DNA of 64,000 nt from AP-15 sp963772965 (GTDB lineage Bacteria; Pseudomonadota; Alphaproteobacteria; ATCC43930; CGMCC-115725): the NCBI GenBank assembly GCA_963772965.1, contig CAVYZU010000002.1:930001-994000 (forward strand), read 5' to 3'. The translations under genes and the position numbers were made by a program. Of the stretch, positions 16,572 through 27,468 are shown in pieces. Below the pieces are notes generated by a model. It was not told the origin of the DNA and made no database searches. It saw only the letters and a list, made by a program, of their open reading frames with translations. Within the stretch, counting starts at the first letter, position 1. Each line of letters opens with the position of its first letter.

Positions 16572-16868
16572 ATGGACGACAACACCCGCACCGAACTCGA
16601 AGCCGCTGCGTTCCGCCGGCTGGTTGAACATCTGCGCGAACGCACTGACGTGCAAAACATCGATCTTATGAACCTCGCGGGATTTTGCCGCAATTGCTTG
16701 TCGCGGTGGTATCGCGAGGCGGCCGAAGAGCGCAGCGTGCCGCTCACTGACCCGCAAGCGCGCGAAATCGTCTACGGCATGCCGTATGACGAGTGGCGCA
16801 AGCAACATCAAAAGGAAGCGACCCCCGAGCAGAAGGCCGCGTTCGCCGCCTCTCAGCCACAGCACTGA
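16572..16868 (+). CDS. DUF1244 family protein
   Basis: 98 residues matching the small proteobacterial DUF1244 family: EAAAFRRLVEHLRERTDVQN, IDLMNLAGFCRNCLSRWYRE, then TDPQAREIVYGMPYDEWRKQ. The CRNC pair is the family hallmark and may bind metal or form a disulfide; function unknown. The start ATG is preceded by AGGAGA. It may be in an operon with the gapR gene about 107 bp downstream. Confidence 0.93.
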   Translation: MDDNTRTELEAAAFRRLVEHLRERTDVQNIDLMNLAGFCRNCLSRWYREAAEERSVPLTDPQAREIVYGMPYDEWRKQHQKEATPEQKAAFAASQPQH

Positions 16869-16975
16869 CAAGCCGACACCCGCAAGCCGCCCACCCTGTC
16901 TTGCGCGAGCGACGGCTCGCGGCTATCGTCGTCACCGCCGCGGGGGGCGCGGCATGATTGGGAAAAGGGGGGGCC

Positions 16976-17254
16976 ATGCCGGATGTCGGCGGGATCGCGG
17001 GCGAGCGCCTAAAGTCTCTTATCGAGCGTATCGAGCGGCTCGAAGAGGAAAAACGGACGGTCGCCGAGGACATCAAGGAGGTCTATGCCGAGGCCAAGGG
17101 CACCGGCTTCGACACCAAAATCATACGGCAGATCATCCGCATCCGCAAACGCGACCAGGACGAGTTGGACGAGGAAGAAACCTTGCTCGATCTCTACAAG
17201 CGGGCAATCGGGATGCTACCTGACGCTGCCCCACAAGCCGAGGCGGCCGAGTAG
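16976..17254 (+). CDS. gapR: GapR-family (DUF2312) nucleoid-associated DNA-binding protein
   Basis: 92 residues with the full DUF2312 core: LKSLIERIERLEEEKRTVAE, DIKEVYAEAKGTGFDTKIIR, QIIRIRKRDQDELDEEETLL and DLYKRAIG. In Caulobacter this protein binds overtwisted AT-rich DNA ahead of replication and transcription forks and is near-universal in Alphaproteobacteria. The conserved Lys/Arg of the IRQIIRIRKRD helix are present. The coiled-coil N-terminal region is intact. The start is the ATG preceded by a G-rich ribosome site. Confidence 0.93.
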   Translation: MPDVGGIAGERLKSLIERIERLEEEKRTVAEDIKEVYAEAKGTGFDTKIIRQIIRIRKRDQDELDEEETLLDLYKRAIGMLPDAAPQAEAAE

Positions 17255-17284
17255 CGGGAAGGGCGAAAACGGCGAGAGGCGGAG

Positions 17285-18334
17285 TTATTCCACTGCGCGG
17301 GCGGATTGCGACAAGTGCCGGCGCAATGCGGCGAGCAGCGCGTCTGCTTCCGCCTCGGTGCCGTCGAAGCGGCATACAAAGCGCGCCAAGGTCTCGCTCC
17401 GGCGATAGAATCCGAAACCGTCGGCTTCCAGCGCATCCATAACACCATCCGGGAGTTCGAGGAAGATCTCGTTGACTTCCACGGGAGCTAGAAGACGCAC
17501 GCCCGGAATGCCGGCGAGACCTCCGGCGATGTGGGCGGCAAGCGCGTTTGACGAACGCGCCATGTCGAGCCACAACCCGTCTTCGACATAGGCCAAGAGC
17601 TGCGCCGACGCGAAACGCATCTTTGACCAGACCTGCCCGGCGCGGCGCAATTGCACCGCCAGCCCTTCAACCAGCTCCGGCTTAAACACGACGATCGCGT
17701 CGCAAAGGGCGCCGCCATTTTTTGTGGCGCCGAACGACATGATGTCGATGCCAACGCGCCAACTCGCCTCCGCCGGGCTGCAGCCGAGCCGCGCGACGGC
17801 ATTGGCGAACCGCGCCCCATCCATATGCATTCTGAGACCGCGTGCTTTCGCGACTTCGGCAATTGCCTTGATTTCAGCGAGCGGGTAGACGGTCCCGAGA
17901 TCACTTGCTTGCGTTACATTGACCGCCGCCGGCTGGCCGCGGTGCATTTGCCCAGGCGCGACCGTCGCCACGGTTTCCGCCAACCGTTCGGCTCGGATAC
18001 GGCCATGTTCCCCGGTAACCGGGGTCAGCTTGAGGCCACCGCCAAAAAACCCGGCGGCGTTCACCTCCGAAGTGTTGATGTGCGCCGCTTCGCTGCAATA
18101 GACGATCCCCCAGGAGGGGCTGATCGCCGCCAAGCTCAGCGCGTTGGCGGCAGTGCCGGTCGCCACCGGAAAGACCCGAACCGCCGTCTCGAAAAGATCA
18201 GAAAAGCTCCGCTGCAACGTGGCCGTCCATTCGTCCGCGCCGTAGCCCAGCGCGGTGTCGTGATTGGCGCGGATCAGCGCTTCGATGATTTCTGGGGCCG
18301 CTCTCCCGGTGTTGTCACTGCGGTAATCGATCAT
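17285..18334 (-). CDS. ltaE: Low-specificity L-threonine aldolase family PLP enzyme
   Basis: 349 residues. This fold-type I PLP enzyme cleaves L-threonine/allo-threonine to glycine and acetaldehyde. Visible residues: H85 (SEAAHINTSE) stacking the ring, the Asp of MHMDGARFANA at 172, and the Schiff-base lysine K205 in SFGATKNGG. N-terminus MIDYRSDNTGRAAPEI is typical. Its ATG overlaps the TGA of the upstream FecR-type gene by 4 nt (ATGA), so it is probably coupled to it, an unexpected partnership. A tyrosine phenol-lyase or D-specific role is unlikely given the motifs. Confidence 0.92.
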   Translation of the reverse strand: MIDYRSDNTGRAAPEIIEALIRANHDTALGYGADEWTATLQRSFSDLFETAVRVFPVATGTAANALSLAAISPSWGIVYCSEAAHINTSEVNAAGFFGGGLKLTPVTGEHGRIRAERLAETVATVAPGQMHRGQPAAVNVTQASDLGTVYPLAEIKAIAEVAKARGLRMHMDGARFANAVARLGCSPAEASWRVGIDIMSFGATKNGGALCDAIVVFKPELVEGLAVQLRRAGQVWSKMRFASAQLLAYVEDGLWLDMARSSNALAAHIAGGLAGIPGVRLLAPVEVNEIFLELPDGVMDALEADGFGFYRRSETLARFVCRFDGTEAEADALLAALRRHLSQSARAVE

Positions 18335-19974
18335 CGCCGTATTACCCTTCTGCGCGCATCAGCCTGCGATACCGCATGACCGGACCGCGCGACGCGAAGG
18401 ACAATGCTGTGGCGCAGTTGCAAACCTCCGCTATGGGCGAGTTCGCGAATACGCGCGAAGCGCTCCCGGGCCATTTCTTGAAATGCCCGCGAGCGGAACT
18501 CAGCAGCGCGAACCAGGCTGGACCAGCCCGACCCTTTCGTGGCCTGCGCGGTTTGCTCCACCGGCGGATGTTCGCGCGCCGCTAATCCCGCGGCAGCATG
18601 CCCAGGCGCGGGCAGCGGTCCGATCTGGGGCGAGCCCATGATTGCCGGCGCGTTGAGCAGCCGTTCTTGGGGGATCGTCAAGAGCGCCGTGGCCACCTCC
18701 TGTCCGGCGGTAAAGGTCGGGCGTGGAACGACGCTGGCGAATTGACGATTGGCGAGATGGGCGTTGGCGATAGCCGCTGGCGGTTCGCCGTCCTCGCGCA
18801 GGCTGATTGCGCTTAGATCAGCGACAATGCCGCGGTTGATCGTCCGTATGTACTCCAGATCGTGGGTGTAGCCGGGCCAGTAGACTTCTTCGGGCGCAAG
18901 CGGAAACCAGGCGATCGCGGGACCACGACCGTCGGCATAGCTGAGCCCAACCCCGGGAGTGCCGAGAAACCTAACGACTGCCGGCGCCCACACCGGATTT
19001 GCCGTCCACTTGCCGGGCATCCACGACCATTTGTTGTCGGCGAACAGCCAGCGGCCATAGTGTGAGGTGGCAAAGCCCCAGGGCTCGCTGTCGACCCAAC
19101 TCCAGCCCCATGGAGGAAACCAACGCCAATGCCCATTGCGATAAGGCTGCCAGTCTCCTGGCGGCGCTTTTGGCGTCCAGACCGGACCGAATTTCTTGCT
19201 CACCTGCCAACTGCCGGCCGCGTCGAGCTCGGGATAGCCTGTGATCTCGCGCGAAAGAAAATAAGGTGCGGCAAGCCGAGAATCATCAACCGCCCGGCCG
19301 CCGCACCATTCGGCAAACTCGTCGCTGGAAGCGGTCTCGCTCACCGCTTTCAGCGGCGCGGCGGTACCGAATACGATCCGCTCACCGGCCCTGATCGGGA
19401 TATCGCCAGCGCGGCCGGCGAACCGCGCGGCTCCTGTGAAGGCGGCAATCCACGCCGTCGCGCCCGCGCCGCCGATATCGACGTCGTAGCGGCCTCGCTG
19501 TTGTAGCCATACCCCGCCAAACGAAGTGTCGATCTGCACAGTTTCACCGGGGTCGAAATGACGAATGTCGAGGTCGATGCGGCCTTGCCTGACCGCAATC
19601 TCGGCGACCAGCCGGTCCAGTCTAACGATCGCAATCTCGGTGCCTTCGGCGAGGTCGATCGTATCAGCGCCGATGCGAATTTCGGCGCGAGTCTGCATCG
19701 CGGTGCGCAATGCCACCCCGACCGCGACCGGGTCGTTGATGGATGCCGGCGACCATTGCGCGTCACCCGGGCCGCGGTAGTCAACCTTCCCCGAGACGAG
19801 GCTGACCCGACCGACCCGGCCCGGCGGTGTCGCGATGTTCGCATCCGGCGCCAGAGGCCCGCCTAGCTCAGACGCGGCGGATGGTACTGACGTGATGTTG
19901 CTTGCCAGCAGCGGTGTCGAGCTGATAGCAACAAAGATCGCAGCGAGAAGGTTGCTCGCAAAATTCGATCGCAT
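18331..19974 (-). CDS. FecR-domain / DUF6600 exported protein
   Basis: 547 residues. Signal peptide at residues 1-25 (LLAAIFVAISSTPLLA). Then a FecR-like region: GRVGRVSLVSGKVDYRGPGD, RTEIRIGADTIDLAEGT-like segment, and GGVWLQQRGRYDVDIG. The middle third has the Trp/Tyr/Pro-rich DUF6600 repeats WQPYRNGHWRWFPPWGWSW, SHYGRWLFADNKWSWMPGKW and WAPAVVRFLG. The tail is helical and Arg-rich. Probably periplasmic or surface-attached. AAGGGGAAG precedes the ATG. Proteins of this kind have no proven role; the FecR part suggests peptide or glycan interaction. The gene overlaps ltaE downstream. Confidence 0.87.
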   Translation of the reverse strand: MRSNFASNLLAAIFVAISSTPLLASNITSVPSAASELGGPLAPDANIATPPGRVGRVSLVSGKVDYRGPGDAQWSPASINDPVAVGVALRTAMQTRAEIRIGADTIDLAEGTEIAIVRLDRLVAEIAVRQGRIDLDIRHFDPGETVQIDTSFGGVWLQQRGRYDVDIGGAGATAWIAAFTGAARFAGRAGDIPIRAGERIVFGTAAPLKAVSETASSDEFAEWCGGRAVDDSRLAAPYFLSREITGYPELDAAGSWQVSKKFGPVWTPKAPPGDWQPYRNGHWRWFPPWGWSWVDSEPWGFATSHYGRWLFADNKWSWMPGKWTANPVWAPAVVRFLGTPGVGLSYADGRGPAIAWFPLAPEEVYWPGYTHDLEYIRTINRGIVADLSAISLREDGEPPAAIANAHLANRQFASVVPRPTFTAGQEVATALLTIPQERLLNAPAIMGSPQIGPLPAPGHAAAGLAAREHPPVEQTAQATKGSGWSSLVRAAEFRSRAFQEMARERFARIRELAHSGGLQLRHSIVLRVARSGHAVSQADARRRVIRR

Positions 19975-20161
19975 CGCTTCCCCTTAATCGATGCTTTTCG
20001 CCGCGAGCCTAGCAGATTAGCTGCAATTTCGAGCTTTAATCGCCAGATTCACTATGATTTTACCTGAGAAGTTCTGTGATGGACCATGATAGTCGCGGAT
20101 TCAGATCAGATTCGGACAAGAATATCCATAAACTGGAATTGTGCCCAGGGTTTAGGCATTG

Positions 20162-21979
20162 ATGCGCGAATTGCCTAAAGGAATCGCCATCATCGTGATC
20201 GGACCCTCCGGAGCCGCACTCGGACGTCGGCTACGCGCAGCATTACCGCAGGCCGATTTGCACGGCCCTCGCGCTCGGCCGGGGAATTGGGACCAAACCT
20301 ACGATCACGCCTCGGCACACATCGCCGATCTATTTGCCGCCGGCCAACCAATTGTCGGGATCTGCGCCAGCGGCATCCTGATCCGGTCTCTCGCGCCGTT
20401 GCTTGCTTCCAAGGAGATCGAGCCGCCAGTCGTCGCCGTCGCCGAGGACGGCTCGGTCGCAGTGCCGTTGATTGGCGGCCATCACGGCGCTAATGCGATC
20501 GCCCGAGACATTGCCGCGGTCTTGGGCGGAACTGCGGCCATTACCACCGCGGGTGATTTGCGGCTCGGGTTAGCGCTCGACGAACCGCCGGCAGGCTGGC
20601 GGATCGCGAATGCCGAGCGGGTCAAACCGATCGCCGCTGCGCTGCTCGCCGGCGAACCTGTCGCTTTGGTCGAGGATGTCAGCGGCGGCGAATGGCTGCG
20701 CGCGGGGCCTATCGACTGGTCCGAGCGCGCCGCTCTCAAGGTCATTGTGACGGACCGCTCGCCGGACCCTGAAACCGCGGCGCTGATCTATCACCCGCCA
20801 GTACTGGTGCTCGGCATCGGCTGCGAGCGCAGCTGTTCGGCCGAGGAGATTGCCCATCTCGCACGCAGCACTTTAGCCGAGGCCGGCCTCGCCGAAGGTG
20901 CTGTCGCGGCGGTCGTGTCGGTTGATTTGAAGCTCGAAGAACCCGGCATTCACGCGCTAGCCCGGAAACTCGATGTGCCGGCACTGTTTTTCCCGGCACA
21001 GCGGCTGTTGTCCGAAACCGAGCGTCTGACCGAACGCTTAGATATCGTGTACCGGGCGACGGGCTGCTGGGGTGTGGCCGAGGGTGCCGCCCTCGCCGCT
21101 GTCGGTCCCAGCGGAACTCTCGTCGTGGCAAAGCGCAAGTCCAGGCATTCGACCTGCGCCATAGCGCGCGCGCCGCAACCGATCGACCCCGCCACTATCG
21201 GACGGCGGCGTGGCCGGCTCGCGATCATCGGTATCGGCCCTGGCGAGCCCGGTTGGCGCACGCCGGAGGCGAATAACGCGATTGCCGCGGCGAGCGAGAT
21301 CGTCGGCTACGGCCTTTATCTCGACCTGCTCGGTTCGGCGATCGCCGGAAAACGCCGCCACGAAAGTGCGCTGGGCGAGGAAGAAGAGCGGGTGAGCCTA
21401 GCTCTCGACCTCGCCGCCGAAGGGCGAAGCGTGGCTTTGGTATCGTCGGGCGATGCCGGCATTTACGGTATGGCGTCGTTGGTGTTCGAGCTGATGGACC
21501 GCGCAGCACCTCCCGAATGGTGGACTGTCGAGATAGCGGTGTTGCCCGGCCTTTCGGCATTGCAAGCAGGCGCGGCCCGCGCCGGCGCCCCGCTCGGCCA
21601 CGATTTCTGCGCGATCTCGCTATCCGATTTACTGACGCCGTGGCCGGCGATCCGCACGCGGCTCGAGTTGGCGGCGACGGCCGACTTCGTTGTGGCGCTG
21701 TTCAACCCGCGCTCCGCCCGTCGCGCCGGACAACTCGCCGACGCCGCTGAAATCCTGCTGCGCCATCGCTCCCCGCGTACCCCGGTGTTTATCGGGCGCA
21801 ACCTGGGGCGCGACGGCGAAACAAACCGTATCATTACGCTCTCCGATCTCGCGGCCGATACCGCCGAAATCGACATGCTGAGCATCGTTATTGTCGGCAA
21901 TAGCACCAGCCGCGTGCTTGAGGGTCATCCACCGCGCCTCTACACCCCACGCGGCTACTTCCCCGACGCTCCGCGGTGA
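20162..21979 (+). CDS. CbiG-CobJ fusion: cobalt-precorrin-5A hydrolase / precorrin-3B C17-methyltransferase
   Basis: 605 residues joining two corrin-pathway activities. Residues ~1-340 are CbiG-like: N-terminal IGICASGILIRSLAPLL, DGSVAVPLIGGHHGANAIAR, then the C-terminal lobe VLGIGCERSCSAEEI and ALFFPAQRL, with CWGVAEGAAL. Residues ~350-600 are a CobJ/CbiH SAM methyltransferase: LAIIGIGPGEPGWRTPEA, VGYGLYLDLL, SSGDAGIYGMASLVFEL and GRNLGRDGETNRIITL. CbiG-type hydrolysis belongs to the anaerobic route, and CobJ-type ring contraction to the aerobic one; the fusion is known in Proteobacteria but its route is ambiguous from sequence alone. The 4-nt overlap with cobM (GTGA) marks an operon. Confidence 0.9.
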   Translation: MRELPKGIAIIVIGPSGAALGRRLRAALPQADLHGPRARPGNWDQTYDHASAHIADLFAAGQPIVGICASGILIRSLAPLLASKEIEPPVVAVAEDGSVAVPLIGGHHGANAIARDIAAVLGGTAAITTAGDLRLGLALDEPPAGWRIANAERVKPIAAALLAGEPVALVEDVSGGEWLRAGPIDWSERAALKVIVTDRSPDPETAALIYHPPVLVLGIGCERSCSAEEIAHLARSTLAEAGLAEGAVAAVVSVDLKLEEPGIHALARKLDVPALFFPAQRLLSETERLTERLDIVYRATGCWGVAEGAALAAVGPSGTLVVAKRKSRHSTCAIARAPQPIDPATIGRRRGRLAIIGIGPGEPGWRTPEANNAIAAASEIVGYGLYLDLLGSAIAGKRRHESALGEEEERVSLALDLAAEGRSVALVSSGDAGIYGMASLVFELMDRAAPPEWWTVEIAVLPGLSALQAGAARAGAPLGHDFCAISLSDLLTPWPAIRTRLELAATADFVVALFNPRSARRAGQLADAAEILLRHRSPRTPVFIGRNLGRDGETNRIITLSDLAADTAEIDMLSIVIVGNSTSRVLEGHPPRLYTPRGYFPDAPR

Positions 21980-22743
21980 CCGTCCATTTCATCGGCGCTG
22001 GCCCCGGTGCACCCGATCTGATCACGGTACGCGGGCTGAGGCTGATCGAGCGCTGTCCGGTCTGTCTTTATGCGGGCTCATTGGTGCCGCGCGAAATCAC
22101 CGCCTTCGCCCCGCCCGATGCCCGCATCATCGATACCGCCCCGCTGACGCTCGATGAGATCATTGCACACATTGCGGATGCGCACGCGCGAGGCCTCGAT
22201 GTCGCGCTGCTGCATTCGGGTGATCCGTCGCTGTATGGCGCGATCGCCGAACAGATGCGACGCCTCGACGCTGTTGGCATCACTTACGATGTAACGCCCG
22301 GCGTTCCGTCCTTCGCCGCCGCTGCTGCTGCGCTAGAGTGTGAACTCACCCTGCCGGAACTTGTGCAGACAGTCATTCTAACGCGCACCGCCACCCGCTC
22401 CTCGCCAATGCCTCAAGGCGAGAGCCTCGAAAGGCTGGCCGCCATCGGCGCCACCCTGGCGATCCACTTGTCGGTAACCAACCTCGCGCATATCATTCGC
22501 GCGCTGACCCCTATTTATGGCGCCGATTGCCCGGCGGTCGTTGCCTACCGCGTCAGCTGGCCCGACCAACAGCTGATCCGCGGCACTCTCGGCGAAATCC
22601 GCGAGCGGGTAAAAGCAGCCAAGATCACCCGCACTGCTCTGGTGTTGGTCGGGCCGGCTCTCGGCATCGGCCCGACGACGTCTCCCGAAAGCCGGCTCTA
22701 CGCTCCGAGCCATTACCATTTGATGCGCCCACATTGGGATTGA
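21976..22743 (+). CDS. cobM: Precorrin-4 C11-methyltransferase
   Basis: 255-residue SAM-dependent methyltransferase that acts on C11 of the corrin precursor. VHFIGAGPGAPDLITVRGLR is the N-terminal SAM site of the uroporphyrinogen/precorrin methylase superfamily; LLHSGDPSLYGAIAEQM, GVPSFAAAAAALECELTLPE and the TPIYGADCPAVVAYRVSWPD region identify the CobM/CbiF branch. It starts with GTG overlapping the stop of the CbiG-CobJ gene, so the two are coupled. A C11 methylase downstream of CobJ is the expected pathway order. Confidence 0.94.
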   Translation: MTVHFIGAGPGAPDLITVRGLRLIERCPVCLYAGSLVPREITAFAPPDARIIDTAPLTLDEIIAHIADAHARGLDVALLHSGDPSLYGAIAEQMRRLDAVGITYDVTPGVPSFAAAAAALECELTLPELVQTVILTRTATRSSPMPQGESLERLAAIGATLAIHLSVTNLAHIIRALTPIYGADCPAVVAYRVSWPDQQLIRGTLGEIRERVKAAKITRTALVLVGPALGIGPTTSPESRLYAPSHYHLMRPHWD

Positions 22744-22829
22744 GCGACGCTTTCGCCGCACTTGCCGCCCCAAGCACATACTCTCACCTTCCACTCATTT
22801 TCTCCAAGGAGGTCGCAGCCCTGTCGAGC

Positions 22830-23933
22830 GTGAAGCAGTTGCCGAGCACAGCGACGGCCGCAGAGCCGAAAGCCGCGCCACGAGCGGTGGCGGCATGGCT
22901 TTTCGCTTGCTGTGGGTTGATCTTCTTGATGGTCGTGGTCGGCGGGATTACACGGCTGACCCTATCGGGGCTGTCGATCACCAAATGGAATCCGGTCATG
23001 GGCGTAATTCCGCCGATAACGCACGCGCAGTGGGCCGCGGAGTTCGCCCGATATCAGGAGGTCCCGGAATACCGAGCAATGCATTACGGTATGACGCTCG
23101 CCGATTTTAAAGGGATCTTTTTTTGGGAATATTTGCATCGTCTATTGGGACGGCTGATCGGGGTCGCTTTTGCCGCGCCGTTAATCTGGTTTTGGCTGCG
23201 CGGTCAACTGCCGCGTCGGCTCGGCCCGGCGCTGGGCGGCATCCTGGCGCTCGGCTTCGCACAGGGCCTGCTCGGCTGGTACATGGTCGAGAGCGGCCTC
23301 GCCGACCGGATCGAGGTCAGCCAGTACCGTCTCGTTGCCCACCTGCTGCTGGCGCTCGCGATTTACGCTCTGATCCTGTGGACCGCGTTGAGCCTTTGCT
23401 TTCACTCTTCCGACCGCAGCAATGAGAGCACGGGATTAGCCGCTTGGCGGCGCGCCGGGGAAGCGCTGATTACACTGATCGGGCTGACGATCGCGGCGGG
23501 CGGATTTGTCGCCGGCACGCGCGCCGGGCTTACATACAACACGTTTCCGCTGATGGACGGCCGATATGTCCCGGCAGGCTACGACCTGCTGCACCCTTTT
23601 ATCCGAAACTGGTTCGAAAACACCCCGGCGGTCCAGTTCGACCACCGCCTATTGGCCGAGATGGTCTTTGCGTTCGTCATGGTGCTCTGTGCCTTCGGCC
23701 TGCGCCTTCGCCGTCCCCTCCCCTCCCCTTCCCGGATCGCTCTTGGGGCTCTCCTCGCCGTCGCGGCCCTGCAGGTAACGCTCGGCATCTTAACCCTGCT
23801 GCTGGTCGTACCGATCCCACTTGCTGCCGCGCATCAAGCCGGCGCGGTGCTACTGCTGACCGCCGCCATCGTCTTCCGCCATACCTTGCGCCGGCCCGCG
23901 CTGATAGACGCAAGCGCACACGCGACCATATAG
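22830..23933 (+). CDS. ctaA: Heme A synthase (COX15/CtaA family)
   Basis: About 367 residues, eight predicted membrane helices. It oxidises heme O to heme A for cytochrome c oxidase in the inner membrane. Motifs: VVVGGITRLTLSGLSITKWN (first helix), FFWEYLHRLLGRLIG and ISQYRLVAHLLLAL-like helices with the heme-ligand His, GTRAGLTYNTFPLMDGRYVP, and FDHRLLAEMVFAFV plus HQAGAVLLLTA with the second pair of His. The start is unclear: AAGGAGGT at 22806-22813 is 7 nt from a CTG at 22821 and 16 nt from the GTG chosen here. The surrounding genes are B12-related rather than oxidase-related. Confidence 0.93.
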   Translation: MKQLPSTATAAEPKAAPRAVAAWLFACCGLIFLMVVVGGITRLTLSGLSITKWNPVMGVIPPITHAQWAAEFARYQEVPEYRAMHYGMTLADFKGIFFWEYLHRLLGRLIGVAFAAPLIWFWLRGQLPRRLGPALGGILALGFAQGLLGWYMVESGLADRIEVSQYRLVAHLLLALAIYALILWTALSLCFHSSDRSNESTGLAAWRRAGEALITLIGLTIAAGGFVAGTRAGLTYNTFPLMDGRYVPAGYDLLHPFIRNWFENTPAVQFDHRLLAEMVFAFVMVLCAFGLRLRRPLPSPSRIALGALLAVAALQVTLGILTLLLVVPIPLAAAHQAGAVLLLTAAIVFRHTLRRPALIDASAHATI

Positions 23934-23961
23934 TCTCCCGTATCGCGTGCGGGAGAAGACG

Positions 23962-26136
<2,175 letters not shown>

Positions 26137-26275
26137 CCGGGCATCGCCAACAACCGCCGGCGAAGCCCCCTGCAATGCTGGCAAACGCGCTTAAGAATTT
26201 TTCGACAGAGGCGCCGTTACGCTGATCGCATCGCGCCATCGAGATCGCGCGATAGGGCCAGTTCGCGGGCGCTCA

Positions 26276-26902
26276 ATGTTTGAAAGCGATATCTACGGCC
26301 TCGCGTTGATTACCCTCGGCGCCTGCGGTCTGTTGATTTATGTCGTGCTCCTGTGGCCTGTCGGGCGCTTGCCGGATCCGTGGCCACGCCGTTTCTACCG
26401 CGCACCGGCCCGTTTCGGGAAACTGCCGGTACCTGACCTCACTGACGTCGGGCAGCAGCTGCATGCCGTGATGGCGGCTTCATTCCAGCGACGACGGTTA
26501 CTGAGCCGATCGGAATTCGAGACCTTCAGGATCATTGAAATCGAAATCGCGGCGGCGGGCCGAGGTTACCGCGTCTTTGCGCAAACCAACCTCGGGGAAA
26601 TCCTCTCTTCGCCGGACGAAAATGCCTTCCGCTCGATCAACAGCAAGCGGGTCGACATTCTCATCGTCGATCAGGGTGGCTGGCCGGTCGTAGCCGTCGA
26701 ATACCAGGGCGGTCGGCATTACCAAGGGACCGCCGCCGCCCGCGATGCGATCAAGAAGGAAGCGCTACGCAAGGCCGGTGTCCGATACATCGAGGTCTCG
26801 CCAGACGATTCCGCCGAGCAAATCCGCGCGCGCGTATGTGAACAACTCGGTCGGCAGCCTCCCAACCTGACGACGACGAAACGCGTACATAGAAACAGTT
26901 GA
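26276..26902 (+). CDS. DUF2726 domain-containing protein with N-terminal membrane helix
   Basis: 208 residues. A single hydrophobic segment near the start (LALITLGACGLLIYVVLLWP) is followed by a linker and then a DUF2726 domain: LLSRSEFETFRIIEIEI, YRVFAQTNLGEIL, FRSINSKRVDILIVDQGGWP, VVAVEYQGGRHYQ and KKEALRKAGVRYIEVSP. The D...E-x-Q...K arrangement (VDILIVD, AVEYQGG, KKEALRKAG) recalls the PD-(D/E)XK nuclease fold, which is how DUF2726 is usually classed. I infer a membrane-tethered nuclease-like protein; activity is unproven. No restriction or modification partner is adjacent. Confidence 0.88.
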   Translation: MFESDIYGLALITLGACGLLIYVVLLWPVGRLPDPWPRRFYRAPARFGKLPVPDLTDVGQQLHAVMAASFQRRRLLSRSEFETFRIIEIEIAAAGRGYRVFAQTNLGEILSSPDENAFRSINSKRVDILIVDQGGWPVVAVEYQGGRHYQGTAAARDAIKKEALRKAGVRYIEVSPDDSAEQIRARVCEQLGRQPPNLTTTKRVHRNS

Positions 26903-26923
26903 GCGCGGCCGATCAGGTATTCC

Positions 26924-27328
26924 TCAGCCGGGCGGGTTCTCTTTGAAATAATCGAGGTCCTCGGGGCGGGGCTGCCAGTTGCGGTTGCTTGGCCATTCCT
27001 TGGTGCGGCCGGACATGCCCTCGCCATAGCGCACACGGAAGAGCAATGTTCGCTGCGGGCCATTAATGTATTCGTGCAATTCGCCGCGCGGATGGACGAC
27101 GAAAGCCCCGGGCGCGATCTCGATCGTCTCGGTCGGAGTGCGCATCCGGCCACCGCCCTCAAAGCAGAAATAGATTTCGGTGGCGTCCGGATGGCAGTGA
27201 TAGGGGCTCGTCTGTCCCGGCTCCCAGCAGGCGACCGTGACATCGCCCTCGCCGGTGCGGCCCAGCACCTTCTCCATATGCTTTTTTGGATCGAAGACCT
27301 GTTCGGTCTTTAAATTGAAGCTGTACAT
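26924..27328 (-). CDS. Cupin-domain protein
   Basis: 134 residues: one cupin barrel with CWEPGQTSPYHCHPDATEIY (motif 1, His/His/Glu ligands) and GAFVVHPRGELHEYINGPQR (motif 2, with a further His). The C-terminal DYFKENPPG is a short tail. The metal ligands are all visible, so a metal-bound cupin is likely, but the reaction or ligand is unknown. GAGGGAG precedes the ATG. It is convergent with DUF2726 and divergent from coaBC. Confidence 0.88.
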   Translation of the reverse strand: MYSFNLKTEQVFDPKKHMEKVLGRTGEGDVTVACWEPGQTSPYHCHPDATEIYFCFEGGGRMRTPTETIEIAPGAFVVHPRGELHEYINGPQRTLLFRVRYGEGMSGRTKEWPSNRNWQPRPEDLDYFKENPPG

Positions 27329-27468
27329 CGGCTCCCTCGCACGTTTCGAGGGGAACCCTAATGCGAGCGAGCCGACTCAGCAACAAAGCCCGGCCCAGGT
27401 CAGCATCGCCCTCGCCCTCGCCGATGACGCGGCGCATACTCCCGCGAGACCTACCACGGAGGCTGGGC

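Noticed and set aside
19975..20161. Cobalamin riboswitch upstream of the CbiG-CobJ gene
   Set aside because: I looked for the conserved GCCACTG B12 box and flanking stems and could not see them; only a covariance search could exclude a divergent form.
22527..22829. Upstream extension of heme A synthase
   Set aside because: It lies inside cobM in another frame and its translation has no membrane or family signal.
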